A DNA stretch of 64,000 bases from contig NZ_JADEVZ010000007.1 in the NCBI RefSeq assembly GCF_015207875.1, positions 1-64,000 on the forward strand. Direction: 5' to 3'. Made by a program: the position numbers and the translations under genes. Position 1 is the first letter of the stretch, and every line of letters begins with the position of its first letter. The notes beneath the pieces are model-generated. The model was not told the DNA's origin. It saw only the letters and a list, made by a program, of their open reading frames with translations, and did no database searches. Shown in pieces: positions 18,215 through 25,933 of this stretch. Source of the stretch: Dolichospermum sp. LEGE 00240. GTDB taxonomy: Bacteria; Cyanobacteriota; Cyanobacteriia; Cyanobacteriales; Nostocaceae.

Positions 18215-20005
18215 ATGACGCTCCCAATTCGTAACGTCGCCATTATCGCCCACGTTGACCATGGTAAAACCACCCTTGTTGACGCTCTCCTCAAACAGTC
18301 CGGCATTTTCCGCGAAGGCGAAGACGTTCCGGATTGTGTCATGGACTCCAATGATTTGGAGAGGGAACGAGGCATTACAATTCTTTCTAAAAATACAGCG
18401 GTTCGTTACAAAGACACCCTGATTAATATCGTTGATACCCCTGGACACGCTGACTTCGGCGGAGAAGTGGAACGGGTACTCGGCATGGTGGACGGTTGTA
18501 TTCTGATTGTTGATGCCAACGAAGGTCCAATGCCCCAAACCCGCTTTGTGTTGAAAAAGGCCTTGGAAAAGGGTCTCCGTCCTATCGTCGTTATTAACAA
18601 AATTGACCGGGGACAAGCTGACCCCCACGTTGCTGTTGATAAGGTCTTGGATCTGTTCTTAGAATTAGGTGCAGATGAAGATCAGTGTGATTTCAAATAT
18701 CTATTTGCTTCCGGTATGGCTGGTTTCGCTAAAGAAACCTTAGAAGCAGAATCAGTAGATATGCAGCCGCTATTTAATGCTATTCTCCGTCACGTCCCCG
18801 CACCTGTGGGCGATCCTAACAAGCCTCTGCAATTGCAAGTGACTACCCTAGATTATTCTGAGTATTTAGGACGGATTATCATTGGTAAAATCCATAATGG
18901 AACTATCCGCGCTGGACAACAAGCTGCTTTGGTAGTAGAAGATGGCAGCATTGTCAAGGGCAAAGTTACCAAGTTGATGGGATTTGAAGGTTTAAAACGG
19001 ATAGAAATGGAAGAGGCTACCGCAGGTTATATTGTGGCTGTAGCTGGTTTTGCTGATGCTTATATTGGTGAAACTATTACAGATCCTAATGAACCTCTGG
19101 CTCTACCCTTAATTAAGGTGGATGAACCAACTTTACAAATGACTTTCTGGGTGAATGATTCGCCCTTTGCTGGTCAAGAAGGTAAATTGGTAACATCTCG
19201 CCAAATCCGCGATCGCCTATACCGCGAATTAGAAACCAACGTAGCTTTGCGCGTTGAAGACACCGACTCTCCCGATAAATTCCTAGTTTCTGGTCGGGGT
19301 GAATTACACCTGGGTATCTTAATCGAAACCATGCGTCGTGAAGGTTTTGAGTTCCAAGTATCTCAACCTCAAGTAATTTATCGCACAGTTAATGGTCAAC
19401 CTTGCGAACCTTTTGAACTTCTAGCTTTGGACGTTCCCGCTGATGCAGTTGGTAGCTGTATTGAACGCCTAGGACAACGGAAAGCAGAAATGCAAGATAT
19501 GCAGCCAGGTGGAGGCGATCGCACCCAACTAGAGTTTATCGTTGCTGCTCGTGGTTTAATCGGTTTCCGGGGTGAATTCATGCGAATGACTCGCGGTGAA
19601 GGCATCATGAACCACAGTTTCCTTGATTATCGTCCCCTTTGCGGTGATATTGAAGCCCGTAACAAAGGCGTTCTCATCTCCTTTGACGAGGGTGTTTCTA
19701 CATCCTACGCCATGAAAAACTGTGAAGATCGAGGCGTATTCTTCATCAGTGAAGGCACAAAAGTTTACAAAGGCATGATTATTGGTGAACATAATCGTCC
19801 CCAAGATTTGGAATTGAACGTTTGTAAAACCAAGCAGTTAACCAACCACCGTTCATCTGGTGGTGAAGAACTGACTCAGTTACAAACACCCGTAGATATG
19901 AATTTAGAACGAGCTTTGGAATACATTGCTCAAGATGAATTGGTGGAAGTTACACCTGAATCTATTCGTCTTCGCAAGATGTCTAAGAAATTGGTGAAAC
20001 GCTAA
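18215..20005 (+). CDS. typA: Ribosome-associated GTPase TypA/BipA
   Basis: This translational GTPase of the EF-G family acts in ribosome assembly and stress adaptation. The 596-residue protein carries all G motifs: [10 protein letters not shown] (G1), RGITI (G2), [15 protein letters not shown] (G3) and NKIDR (G4). The domain II barrel, EF-G-like domains and the TypA-specific C-terminal domain ([13 protein letters not shown]) follow. Length is typical. A G+C-rich hairpin follows the stop codon. Confidence 0.97.
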   Translation: MTLPIRNVAIIAHVDHGKTTLVDALLKQSGIFREGEDVPDCVMDSNDLERERGITILSKNTAVRYKDTLINIVDTPGHADFGGEVERVLGMVDGCILIVDANEGPMPQTRFVLKKALEKGLRPIVVINKIDRGQADPHVAVDKVLDLFLELGADEDQCDFKYLFASGMAGFAKETLEAESVDMQPLFNAILRHVPAPVGDPNKPLQLQVTTLDYSEYLGRIIIGKIHNGTIRAGQQAALVVEDGSIVKGKVTKLMGFEGLKRIEMEEATAGYIVAVAGFADAYIGETITDPNEPLALPLIKVDEPTLQMTFWVNDSPFAGQEGKLVTSRQIRDRLYRELETNVALRVEDTDSPDKFLVSGRGELHLGILIETMRREGFEFQVSQPQVIYRTVNGQPCEPFELLALDVPADAVGSCIERLGQRKAEMQDMQPGGGDRTQLEFIVAARGLIGFRGEFMRMTRGEGIMNHSFLDYRPLCGDIEARNKGVLISFDEGVSTSYAMKNCEDRGVFFISEGTKVYKGMIIGEHNRPQDLELNVCKTKQLTNHRSSGGEELTQLQTPVDMNLERALEYIAQDELVEVTPESIRLRKMSKKLVKR

Positions 20006-20015
20006 TATCTGTAAT

Positions 20016-20032
20016 GGTGGGGTTTCCCCACC
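20016..20032 (+). terminator. Hairpin after typA
   Basis: GGTGGGG-TTT-CCCCACC starts 11 bases after the typA stop. The stem is perfect, but only a short T-poor stretch follows, so termination may be partial. Confidence 0.6.
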
Positions 20033-20115
20033 CTAATTAAATTCATTCACTTCTTGACACTCTCATGCTATTAAATTTCCAGTAATTTGACAATTTCGAC
20101 TCAGGAGTTAAAACT

Positions 20116-20520
20116 GTGGATATACTCATTGATTCGACAAAAGATTTTGAAAAGGATTTAGAACAATTTAATGATCCAGACAAGTTTAAACTGATTAAAG
20201 AAATGAATCGGTATTTTGAAACCTTATCTAAAGATAAGATGTTATTTTATCAAAGTAGCGAACAACTTAGAAATATCAAACTTAATCATTCCTATGATTC
20301 AACTATATATGCTTTAAAAATCAATGATCACCAAAGGGTAATTCTAACCATTGACGATGATCCTATCTTTGATTGTACAGTTATTACATTATTTAGATTA
20401 GTTAAATTAGCAGATGCCGAAAAAGCATATAACGCAGTAGCCGAGTTAATTTATCAAGATTTTACCGTCGAAGAAAATCAAGAATTAGAAATTCTTATTG
20501 TTGCTAATGGCACAAATTAA
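20116..20520 (+). CDS. RelE/ParE-like protein, first of an overlapping pair
   Basis: This 134-residue protein starts at GTG with AGGAGTT eight bases upstream. The centre (NIKLNHSYDSTIYALKIND, then RVILTIDDDPIF) has the strand pattern of RelE/ParE toxins, and a helix-rich tail follows. The stop overlaps the ATG of the next gene by 14 bases, so the two are translationally coupled. No typical DNA-binding antitoxin accompanies it. The assignment is from pattern only. Confidence 0.5.
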   Translation: MDILIDSTKDFEKDLEQFNDPDKFKLIKEMNRYFETLSKDKMLFYQSSEQLRNIKLNHSYDSTIYALKINDHQRVILTIDDDPIFDCTVITLFRLVKLADAEKAYNAVAELIYQDFTVEENQELEILIVANGTN

Positions 20521-20839
20521 ACCTTTATTAGATGAGTATGGTGTGATTTATGAAGCCATGAAAATTCTTCCAGAAAATTTGAAAATTAATTTTCTGCAAT
20601 CCTTAGCAGAATTAGAGGATAATGAATGTCACAGAACCAGAAACTTTCCTAAAACTAGATTGCATAAAGTGACGGGTATTAAACAAGCCATCTATCGTGC
20701 TGACATTGATAAAATATCTGGTTGGCGAATTCATTTACAGTATATTGAAGGGAGGATACATTTAAAAGATATTATTGGTGGTCAAGACCATGATAATGTT
20801 ATTGAAGTAATTAAATCTAAAAAAGATAGATACGATTAA
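20507..20839 (+). CDS. RelE/ParE-like protein, second of an overlapping pair
   Basis: This 110-residue protein starts at ATG 20507 inside the previous gene. The C-terminal half (IKQAIYRADIDKISGWRIH then LQYIEGRIHLKDII and VIEVIKSKKDRYD) is typical of cyanobacterial ParE/RelE-fold proteins. The N-terminal half is helical. If the first gene is also toxin-like, the pair is unusual because both members share a fold. One may have become the antitoxin, or the annotation by pattern may mislead. Confidence 0.5.
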   Translation: MAQIKPLLDEYGVIYEAMKILPENLKINFLQSLAELEDNECHRTRNFPKTRLHKVTGIKQAIYRADIDKISGWRIHLQYIEGRIHLKDIIGGQDHDNVIEVIKSKKDRYD

Positions 20840-20886
20840 AATTACAGAAGCCTTTGATTTTTGATCATATTAACACTTATATTGTT

Positions 20887-22473
20887 TTATGCTAACTTAT
20901 AAATTTCACCCCTACTAACTAAAACTTCTGCTGTTAATAAATCCTTCACAGTTACTAGTAAAGTCCGTTGAGAATCAACCTCGAACAACACCGATATTCT
21001 ATCCATTCCTGCTTCACCTGGAGGGTTAAGTTCTGCCACACAAACCTGTTGATTTTGATTATTTAGGGAACGGTAACTTTCTTGATGTTGAAGAGTGCTA
21101 GAAGTCATTCTTCCCCCAGCATCAAAAGCAATTTCAGTTAGTGACATATCAGCTAATTCACCAATATCTAAACGAATTTCTTTTTGTCCATTATTAGCAA
21201 CTTGCAGATTTAACCATTCTTGACGTTGACAAGGATATTTTTCACCTTTGGTAAATAAGCGATGATAAATATAACTTTTGCTATAACTTTCCCATAAACG
21301 AATTGCGTAACTATGACGTAAAAAATCATCTATTTCCGTAATTTGTGTAATAGCTAATGCACCATGACAGACAGCATCAAAAGGTTTATTTAACTTTACC
21401 TTAGTTTTACCAAAATAAGAAATTATTAATTGTTGAACTGCGGGAATTAAACAACTTCCTCCTACCAATAAAACTTGTTCAATATCATTTTTACTAATAC
21501 CCTTTCGTAAAGCAGAAGCTAAAACCTCATCTAAGGTATCTCGTAACTGTTGTAAAAACTGTCTATATTCTAAAATCTCCTCTAATTTTTCACGATTGAT
21601 TTTTAATTCATAAGACATAAAAGATTCATCATCAAACCAACTTTCAGCCACAGATTGATTTCTTGATAATTGAATCTTTAACCTTTCAGCAATTTCTAAT
21701 AAATTCTGATAACCAATTTTTCCTACTTGTTCCGCTGTTAAATTTTGAGAACGTAAATAATCATCAACTATCCAAACATCAATATCTTCACCACCTACAT
21801 AGGCTTCCGACTTAGCTAAAACCTCAGCACGTAAACTATTATTTTCATCAGAATTAGTTACAGTTTTAACTAAACTTAAATCAAGAGTTCCTCCACCAAA
21901 ATCTACTACCAAAATCAATTTACCGGGACTTTTAACAGCATAACCTAAAGCCGCTGCTGTAGATTCATCAACAATGGAAACTTGAGGAACATTTAATTTT
22001 TGACCTAAATCTCGAAACCAATCTAAATAACGTTCAAATGCACCCACAGGAACAGTAAAAATTAAATGACTAGGTTGGATATTTTGCTTTTTTATTTCCG
22101 TCCAAATAGTTTGGATAAATAACTCAGAAACAGAAACAGCATGATAATTTATACCATCAATTTGTCTTGCTGGTGGTTGATAATCTCCAGCTAAATCGCG
22201 TTTAAACTTTTTAAATAATCTTTCAGGAGGATGACTTTGAGAAAGTCCTAATCTTTGACTTCTCACACCTTCACCTAATATGATATTATGACCTGATTTA
22301 ATAAACATTAAACTAGGAATAACGGGATATTCTAATCTTTCACCTTGAGGAGTTACACCCACAAATACACGGGATAAATTAGGAAACCGTAAACTTTTAG
22401 GTAATTGAGTATCAGCTTCTAAAATACTAATTACAGTATTACTTGTACCAAAATCAATTGCAATAGTAGTCAT
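20887..22473 (-). CDS. Hsp70 (DnaK)-family protein
   Basis: This 528-residue actin-fold ATPase has the phosphate-1 motif MTTIAIDFGTSNTVISILE and the phosphate-2 motif VVDFGGGTLDLSLV. It also has the adenosine region VLLVGGSCLIPAVQ. The C-terminal 130 residues are shorter than the substrate-binding domain of DnaK, and there is no EEVD-like tail. It is therefore a divergent Hsp70. The next gene downstream on the same strand is a membrane-anchored GrpE-like protein, 174 bases away across a MITE-like repeat. The pair probably works together. Confidence 0.88.
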   Translation of the reverse strand: MTTIAIDFGTSNTVISILEADTQLPKSLRFPNLSRVFVGVTPQGERLEYPVIPSLMFIKSGHNIILGEGVRSQRLGLSQSHPPERLFKKFKRDLAGDYQPPARQIDGINYHAVSVSELFIQTIWTEIKKQNIQPSHLIFTVPVGAFERYLDWFRDLGQKLNVPQVSIVDESTAAALGYAVKSPGKLILVVDFGGGTLDLSLVKTVTNSDENNSLRAEVLAKSEAYVGGEDIDVWIVDDYLRSQNLTAEQVGKIGYQNLLEIAERLKIQLSRNQSVAESWFDDESFMSYELKINREKLEEILEYRQFLQQLRDTLDEVLASALRKGISKNDIEQVLLVGGSCLIPAVQQLIISYFGKTKVKLNKPFDAVCHGALAITQITEIDDFLRHSYAIRLWESYSKSYIYHRLFTKGEKYPCQRQEWLNLQVANNGQKEIRLDIGELADMSLTEIAFDAGGRMTSSTLQHQESYRSLNNQNQQVCVAELNPPGEAGMDRISVLFEVDSQRTLLVTVKDLLTAEVLVSRGEIYKLA

Positions 22474-22500
22474 AATTTGAGGAGTCAGGAGTCAGAAATA

Positions 22501-22624
22501 CCGCCTGGGAATGAATTCCCAGTCTCATAGCTAAAGTCATCTAAAGATGACTAAATAGCTCGAAAATTTTTAGTAAACTTTAGTTTACTTTAACTATTAG
22601 CCCAGAAATTCATTTCTAGGCGGG
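22501..22624. repeat. MITE-like palindromic repeat between hsp70 and grpE-like genes
   Basis: The ends CCGCCTGGGAATGAATT and AATTCATTTCTAGGCGG are imperfect inverted repeats about 17 bases long. Inner stems include AGTCATC/GATGACT and AGTAAACTTTAGTTTACT. TA flanks the element on both sides (22499-22500 and 22625-22626), as expected for a Tc1/mariner-IS630 type target duplication. A related fragment, with CATTCCCAATAGTCGG and AGGGAATTTATTCCCTGG, is at about 31170-31235. Confidence 0.65.
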
Positions 22625-22647
22625 TAAGGAAGCTAACAGATTTATAT

Positions 22648-23199
22648 TTAATTATTATCAAATCCTGCTGGAAGAGTACGACTAATTTTAGCAGGATAAA
22701 GAACTTTATCACCATTTTGATAACCAATAAAACGAATATAGACTAATTCCCCCTCTTGAATATCATCACTATCAGCTTGATGTAATTGAGGATTATAATT
22801 AACCTGTTCCCAAGTTTCCCCAATAACAGTATAACCCCAATTGGTAATTAGATTATCTAAAGCTGTAAATAGAGAAACCAGGTTTTTAGCTGGTAACTCT
22901 GGTTTAGCTAAAGCCATTTTTTTAACTGTGGGATAGTTAGCGAGTAAAGTTTGTAACTGGGTAAAAGTTTCCTGTTGAAAATCAGTTTGTAATTGTTGAG
23001 ATTGTTGTTTTAATTCCTCCCTGAGTCGTTGACATTGAAATTCTAACTCTTTAATCTTCTGTTCTGTGTCTGGAGAAGTTACAGATTCATTATTAATAGG
23101 TATATCTTGATTATTTGCTGGGAATAAAAACCGCAGAATAAGATAAACAATGATTACGAGAATTACAGCAAAAGCGACTTGATTAATTTGTTCTAGCAT
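22648..23199 (-). CDS. Membrane-anchored GrpE-like nucleotide exchange factor
   Basis: This 183-residue protein begins with a single hydrophobic helix (residues 9-27, AFAVILVIIVYLILRFLF). A long coiled coil (EQKIKELEFQCQRLREELK) and a compact beta domain ending YPAKISRTLPAG follow. The coiled coil plus beta wing is the GrpE plan, though sequence similarity to canonical GrpE is weak. It lies beside a divergent Hsp70, for which it would release ADP at the membrane. The function is inferred from architecture and neighbourhood. Confidence 0.6.
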   Translation of the reverse strand: MLEQINQVAFAVILVIIVYLILRFLFPANNQDIPINNESVTSPDTEQKIKELEFQCQRLREELKQQSQQLQTDFQQETFTQLQTLLANYPTVKKMALAKPELPAKNLVSLFTALDNLITNWGYTVIGETWEQVNYNPQLHQADSDDIQEGELVYIRFIGYQNGDKVLYPAKISRTLPAGFDNN

Positions 23200-23213
23200 A
23201 TTGTTTTTTTAGT

Positions 23214-23717
23214 CTAATTTGGAAACAGAAATGGTTTAACAGATAAAATCATTCGTTCTAATTCAGGTTTATTGTGTATTAAAAGATGATGTCCCCATAA
23301 TTCATTGTTGTTTTCAGCGCATTCTTTAGCAAGTGCTTCTCCAATATCCTCAAAACTTTTAATACCCTGAAAATTTTTCAGAACATCTTTCTTCAAATCT
23401 CTTGGTTCAATTTTTACTCCAAGGATAAATACTCTATTTCTTAGATTCTCTGGAATATAACCTTCTGCATAACTAAATCTATCTTCTTGATCATCAAAAT
23501 CAATCAGTAATAATATATTTCTTTTTGGAAATTGTCGTATATTAATAATATGATTATTTTCAAATTCTTCCATAACTTTTTTCCAACCACGAGCTACTGG
23601 AAGGACTTGAATAACATCTTTAAGGTTTAAATATCGACGGAAACCCTTAGCAATTTGGAGATTATGATCATCTTCAGGTAATATAATAAGGTGTGAATTA
23701 TACTTGTTTACACTCAT
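23214..23717 (-). CDS. TOPRIM-like partner of the AAA ATPase
   Basis: This 167-residue protein contains LIILPEDDHNLQIAKG (a strand followed by Glu) and later ILLLIDFDDQEDR (a strand followed by the acidic DxD). These are the two elements of a TOPRIM metal site. The ATG at 23717 overlaps the ATPase stop as ATGA, so translation is coupled. In OLD, Gabija and PARIS-type systems a TOPRIM nuclease works with an ABC-like ATPase. This stand-alone small version beside an ATPase fits that theme. Assignment is by motif only, and the nuclease role is inference. Confidence 0.6.
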   Translation of the reverse strand: MSVNKYNSHLIILPEDDHNLQIAKGFRRYLNLKDVIQVLPVARGWKKVMEEFENNHIINIRQFPKRNILLLIDFDDQEDRFSYAEGYIPENLRNRVFILGVKIEPRDLKKDVLKNFQGIKSFEDIGEALAKECAENNNELWGHHLLIHNKPELERMILSVKPFLFPN

Positions 23718-24829
23718 AATTCTATGTCCCCACAAATTAAGGCATTTATCAAATCACCAGTAGTATTTATATCGCTGAGTGATCTAATTAAAGTTGGTTC
23801 TAAGTGACTCTTTCGATCCAGGAAAAATGTATTTTCATAAGAAAATTCTCTAATTGCTTCAGGATTATGAGAAGTTACTACAATTTGTCCATTATCTTTA
23901 AATGAACGTCGTAAAGACATGATAAAATCACCTACTACTGATAAAGAAAGATAATTATCAGGTTCATCCCAAAAGCAGAAAATTGGTCCATAGAATTTAT
24001 TAGCTGCTAAGACCACAGCACAAAGAAAAAAGCATTTTTCACCATCTGATAAATCTTGAAAATCAACATTCAAAGTTGCCTTATTTTTCTCAAATCTAAC
24101 AACTAGACTTTTTAAGTCTTTACCAATAATTTCATTGACAAAATCTTGAAAGTCTGGCATAATATCTCGGAGATATTTGTCAATTTCTCTATAGGCCGCA
24201 GGATAACGACCAAGTATTCCAGAAAGCCATTCTCCAATATTTGAACCATCTCGCTTTGGTTCTAAAGTTTCACTGTAGGAATTTCCAGTCATCAAACTGG
24301 GAATTGGTACTAAAATAATCATCTGACAAAGCCAATTCTTAAAAACATCAACACTATTATTGCTAATTATTGGCATAGCTATTAAATGCCAATCCACTGA
24401 AAACTGAGCTTCCTGATTTTGGGCGTTATGATGAATAGTAACCTCGTCGGCTTTTCGAGAGTAAATTGGATTTCCTGCAACTAAAAATTCTTCTTCAAAA
24501 ACTCGTAATTCTTTAAAATTTTCTGGCAAATCCAATGCTAGGACATATTTATGTAATTTATTGTCAAGTAATACTTCTATTTCTAAACGAATCGGAACGT
24601 CAGACTTTCCATGAGCGAAATCATTCGTTCCAATGAGACGAGGTTCTTTCGCAAGATCCCGCAATCTATTTGTACCTCTAGCAATAGCTTGAAGTATCTC
24701 CAAGGCTTTAGCAATAGTTGATTTACCCACACCATTTTTACCAATCAAGAGAGCAGATGACATCTCTTTCATGGTTAGTTCAAAGTTTTCTAAACATCTG
24801 AAGTTATTTACATATAGTCTTTGAAGCAT
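23714..24829 (-). CDS. AAA (ABC/OLD-like) ATPase, candidate defence protein
   Basis: This 371-residue ATPase starts MLQRLYVNNFRCLENFELT, typical of RecF/SMC-like AAA_21 proteins. Walker A is LIGKNGVGKST (about residues 28-38). The ABC signature is near LSDGEKCFFL, Walker B is IFCFWDEPDNYLSL and the H-loop is VVTSHNPEAI. No nuclease domain is fused; instead a TOPRIM-like gene is coupled through an ATGA overlap. Such pairs are frequent in phage-defence loci. The specific system could not be named. Confidence 0.8.
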   Translation of the reverse strand: MLQRLYVNNFRCLENFELTMKEMSSALLIGKNGVGKSTIAKALEILQAIARGTNRLRDLAKEPRLIGTNDFAHGKSDVPIRLEIEVLLDNKLHKYVLALDLPENFKELRVFEEEFLVAGNPIYSRKADEVTIHHNAQNQEAQFSVDWHLIAMPIISNNSVDVFKNWLCQMIILVPIPSLMTGNSYSETLEPKRDGSNIGEWLSGILGRYPAAYREIDKYLRDIMPDFQDFVNEIIGKDLKSLVVRFEKNKATLNVDFQDLSDGEKCFFLCAVVLAANKFYGPIFCFWDEPDNYLSLSVVGDFIMSLRRSFKDNGQIVVTSHNPEAIREFSYENTFFLDRKSHLEPTLIRSLSDINTTGDLINALICGDIEL

Positions 24830-24897
24830 AATAAAGCCATTCCTAAAAGTGCAAAATGAAGAATTTTTTGCGAGATATACCCATTATAGGTTCAAAT

Positions 24898-24922
24898 ACC
24901 CAACTTCTCGAAGAAGTTGGGT
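24898..24922. terminator. Short hairpin between DUF2997 and ATPase genes
   Basis: ACCCAACTTCT and AGAAGTTGGGT form an 11-base-pair perfect stem with loop CGA. It lies just after the DUF2997 stop on the minus strand and about 70 bases before the ATPase start. A run of T follows on the plus strand. The stem core matches hairpins at 34944 and 55707, so it is one of a small repeat family likely to act as terminators. Confidence 0.55.
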
Positions 24923-24929
24923 TTTGAGT

Positions 24930-25142
24930 TTACTGTTGTTGTAAAGATTGATTTTCCGAGGTAGTAATTAACTCATCATCTTGATAATATTCCGGTAACA
25001 ATTCCTGAGATTCTATTTCTCCCAAAGATTTTTCTAACCCTTTTGTTGTTTCCACACAACTAGAACCAGTTGCATTTAAAACCCGTTCCACTATTTTACC
25101 ATCTTTACCAATGCGATATTCAACTTTTTGATATTCAGCCAT
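24930..25142 (-). CDS. DUF2997 family protein
   Basis: This 70-residue protein begins MAEYQKVEYRIGKDGKIVERV, the core of DUF2997. The start at 25142 is chosen over an upstream in-frame start because the extra residues translate a dispersed palindromic repeat. The segment NATGSSCVETTKGLEKSLGE follows, with a conserved Cys. DUF2997 genes regularly accompany ycf35 (DUF1257) and ycf46 in cyanobacteria, as here. The biochemical role is unknown. Confidence 0.8.
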   Translation of the reverse strand: MAEYQKVEYRIGKDGKIVERVLNATGSSCVETTKGLEKSLGEIESQELLPEYYQDDELITTSENQSLQQQ

Positions 25143-25180
25143 AATGATTTTTCCTTTTTCATAGGTAATAAAAATTTCCC

Positions 25181-25293
25181 GGCGAATGGAATTCGCGGCT
25201 ACACAAACAAAGTCCACCTTCGTGGACTAAAAAAATTGTATTTCTAACCCGCGAAGGCGGGTTTCGTCTGTGTAGATGCGATGTCTAATCGCC
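25181..25293. repeat. Three-stem palindromic repeat, copy 2
   Basis: This copy has the same plan as the element at 9056-9172. The outer arms GGCGAATGGAATTCGCGGC and GCGATGTCTAATCGCC carry the CTACACA/TGTGTAG extension. The inner stems are AGTCCAC...GTGGACT and AACCCGC...GCGGGTT. Arm bases have changed in a partly compensated way. It separates the DUF2997 and ycf35 genes. Confidence 0.75.
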
Positions 25294-25310
25294 ATTTTTT
25301 TAAACATCCT

Positions 25311-25685
25311 CTAAACCCATCTACCAACTAAAACCCGCACCGTACCATCTGCTAATACTTCCTCTTCCTCCACATTAAAACCCTCAGTTTGTATGGTTTC
25401 CATCAAAGTTTTATGGGCGTATTTTTGACTAATATTATTAATAAACTCCTGCTGATTAATTTTCGCACCCCAAAAATCTGCCACTAATTCATAACCTTCT
25501 CCATTTTCACGAAAACCCAAATCATAACCATTAGCTTGACGAATCACATATTCAGCATTAGTAGTATCACCCATATAACCCCGAACTTGAGTATTTTGTT
25601 CAACTTGATAACCCAACTCCTTTAATACTTGATGCAGCACTTCACCCTGTTTAATTTGCACCTTGATAGTTGTAAAATGAGACAT
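25311..25685 (-). CDS. ycf35: Ycf35 / DUF1257 family protein
   Basis: This 124-residue protein is recognisable from MSHFTTIKVQIKQGEVLHQ, the start of DUF1257 (Ycf35). A conserved middle (GYDLGFRENGEGYELVADFW) and the end VEEEEVLADGTVRVLVGRW also match. The gene is conserved in cyanobacteria and some red-lineage plastids, and its function is not established. It lies in the usual cluster with ycf46 upstream and DUF2997 downstream, with repeats inserted in both gaps. Confidence 0.88.
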   Translation of the reverse strand: MSHFTTIKVQIKQGEVLHQVLKELGYQVEQNTQVRGYMGDTTNAEYVIRQANGYDLGFRENGEGYELVADFWGAKINQQEFINNISQKYAHKTLMETIQTEGFNVEEEEVLADGTVRVLVGRWV

Positions 25686-25801
25686 AAAAAATCAACTCCT
25701 ATAAAAAATCTCTCCAAAACCTCTTCCCTCCGCGTCCTCTGCGCCTCTGCGGTTCGTTAAAAAAATATTGAATTTTCCTTCGTTCCTTCGTGGTTCATTT
25801 C

Positions 25802-25933
25802 CTCGTTCCCAGTCTCCAGACTGGGAATGCATTTTTAGAGGTTCTACCTCTATTTTATATCGAGGCAGAGCCTCTTTTTTGCATTCCTTGTCAGAGACAA
25901 AATTACGAATTACGAATTACGAATTACGAATTA
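25802..25933. repeat. Palindromic repeat plus STRR between ycf35 and ycf46
   Basis: From 25802 to 25898 lies a relative of the element at 7327-7414: CTCGTTCCCAGTC-TCCA-GACTGGGAATGC forms one stem, AGAGG...CCTCT a second and GAGGCAGAGCCTC a third. From about 25899 to 25933 the heptamer AATTACG is repeated about four times in tandem. Upstream, 25725-25798, are worn repeats of the tctgcgcctctgcggttcg kind. Confidence 0.7.
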
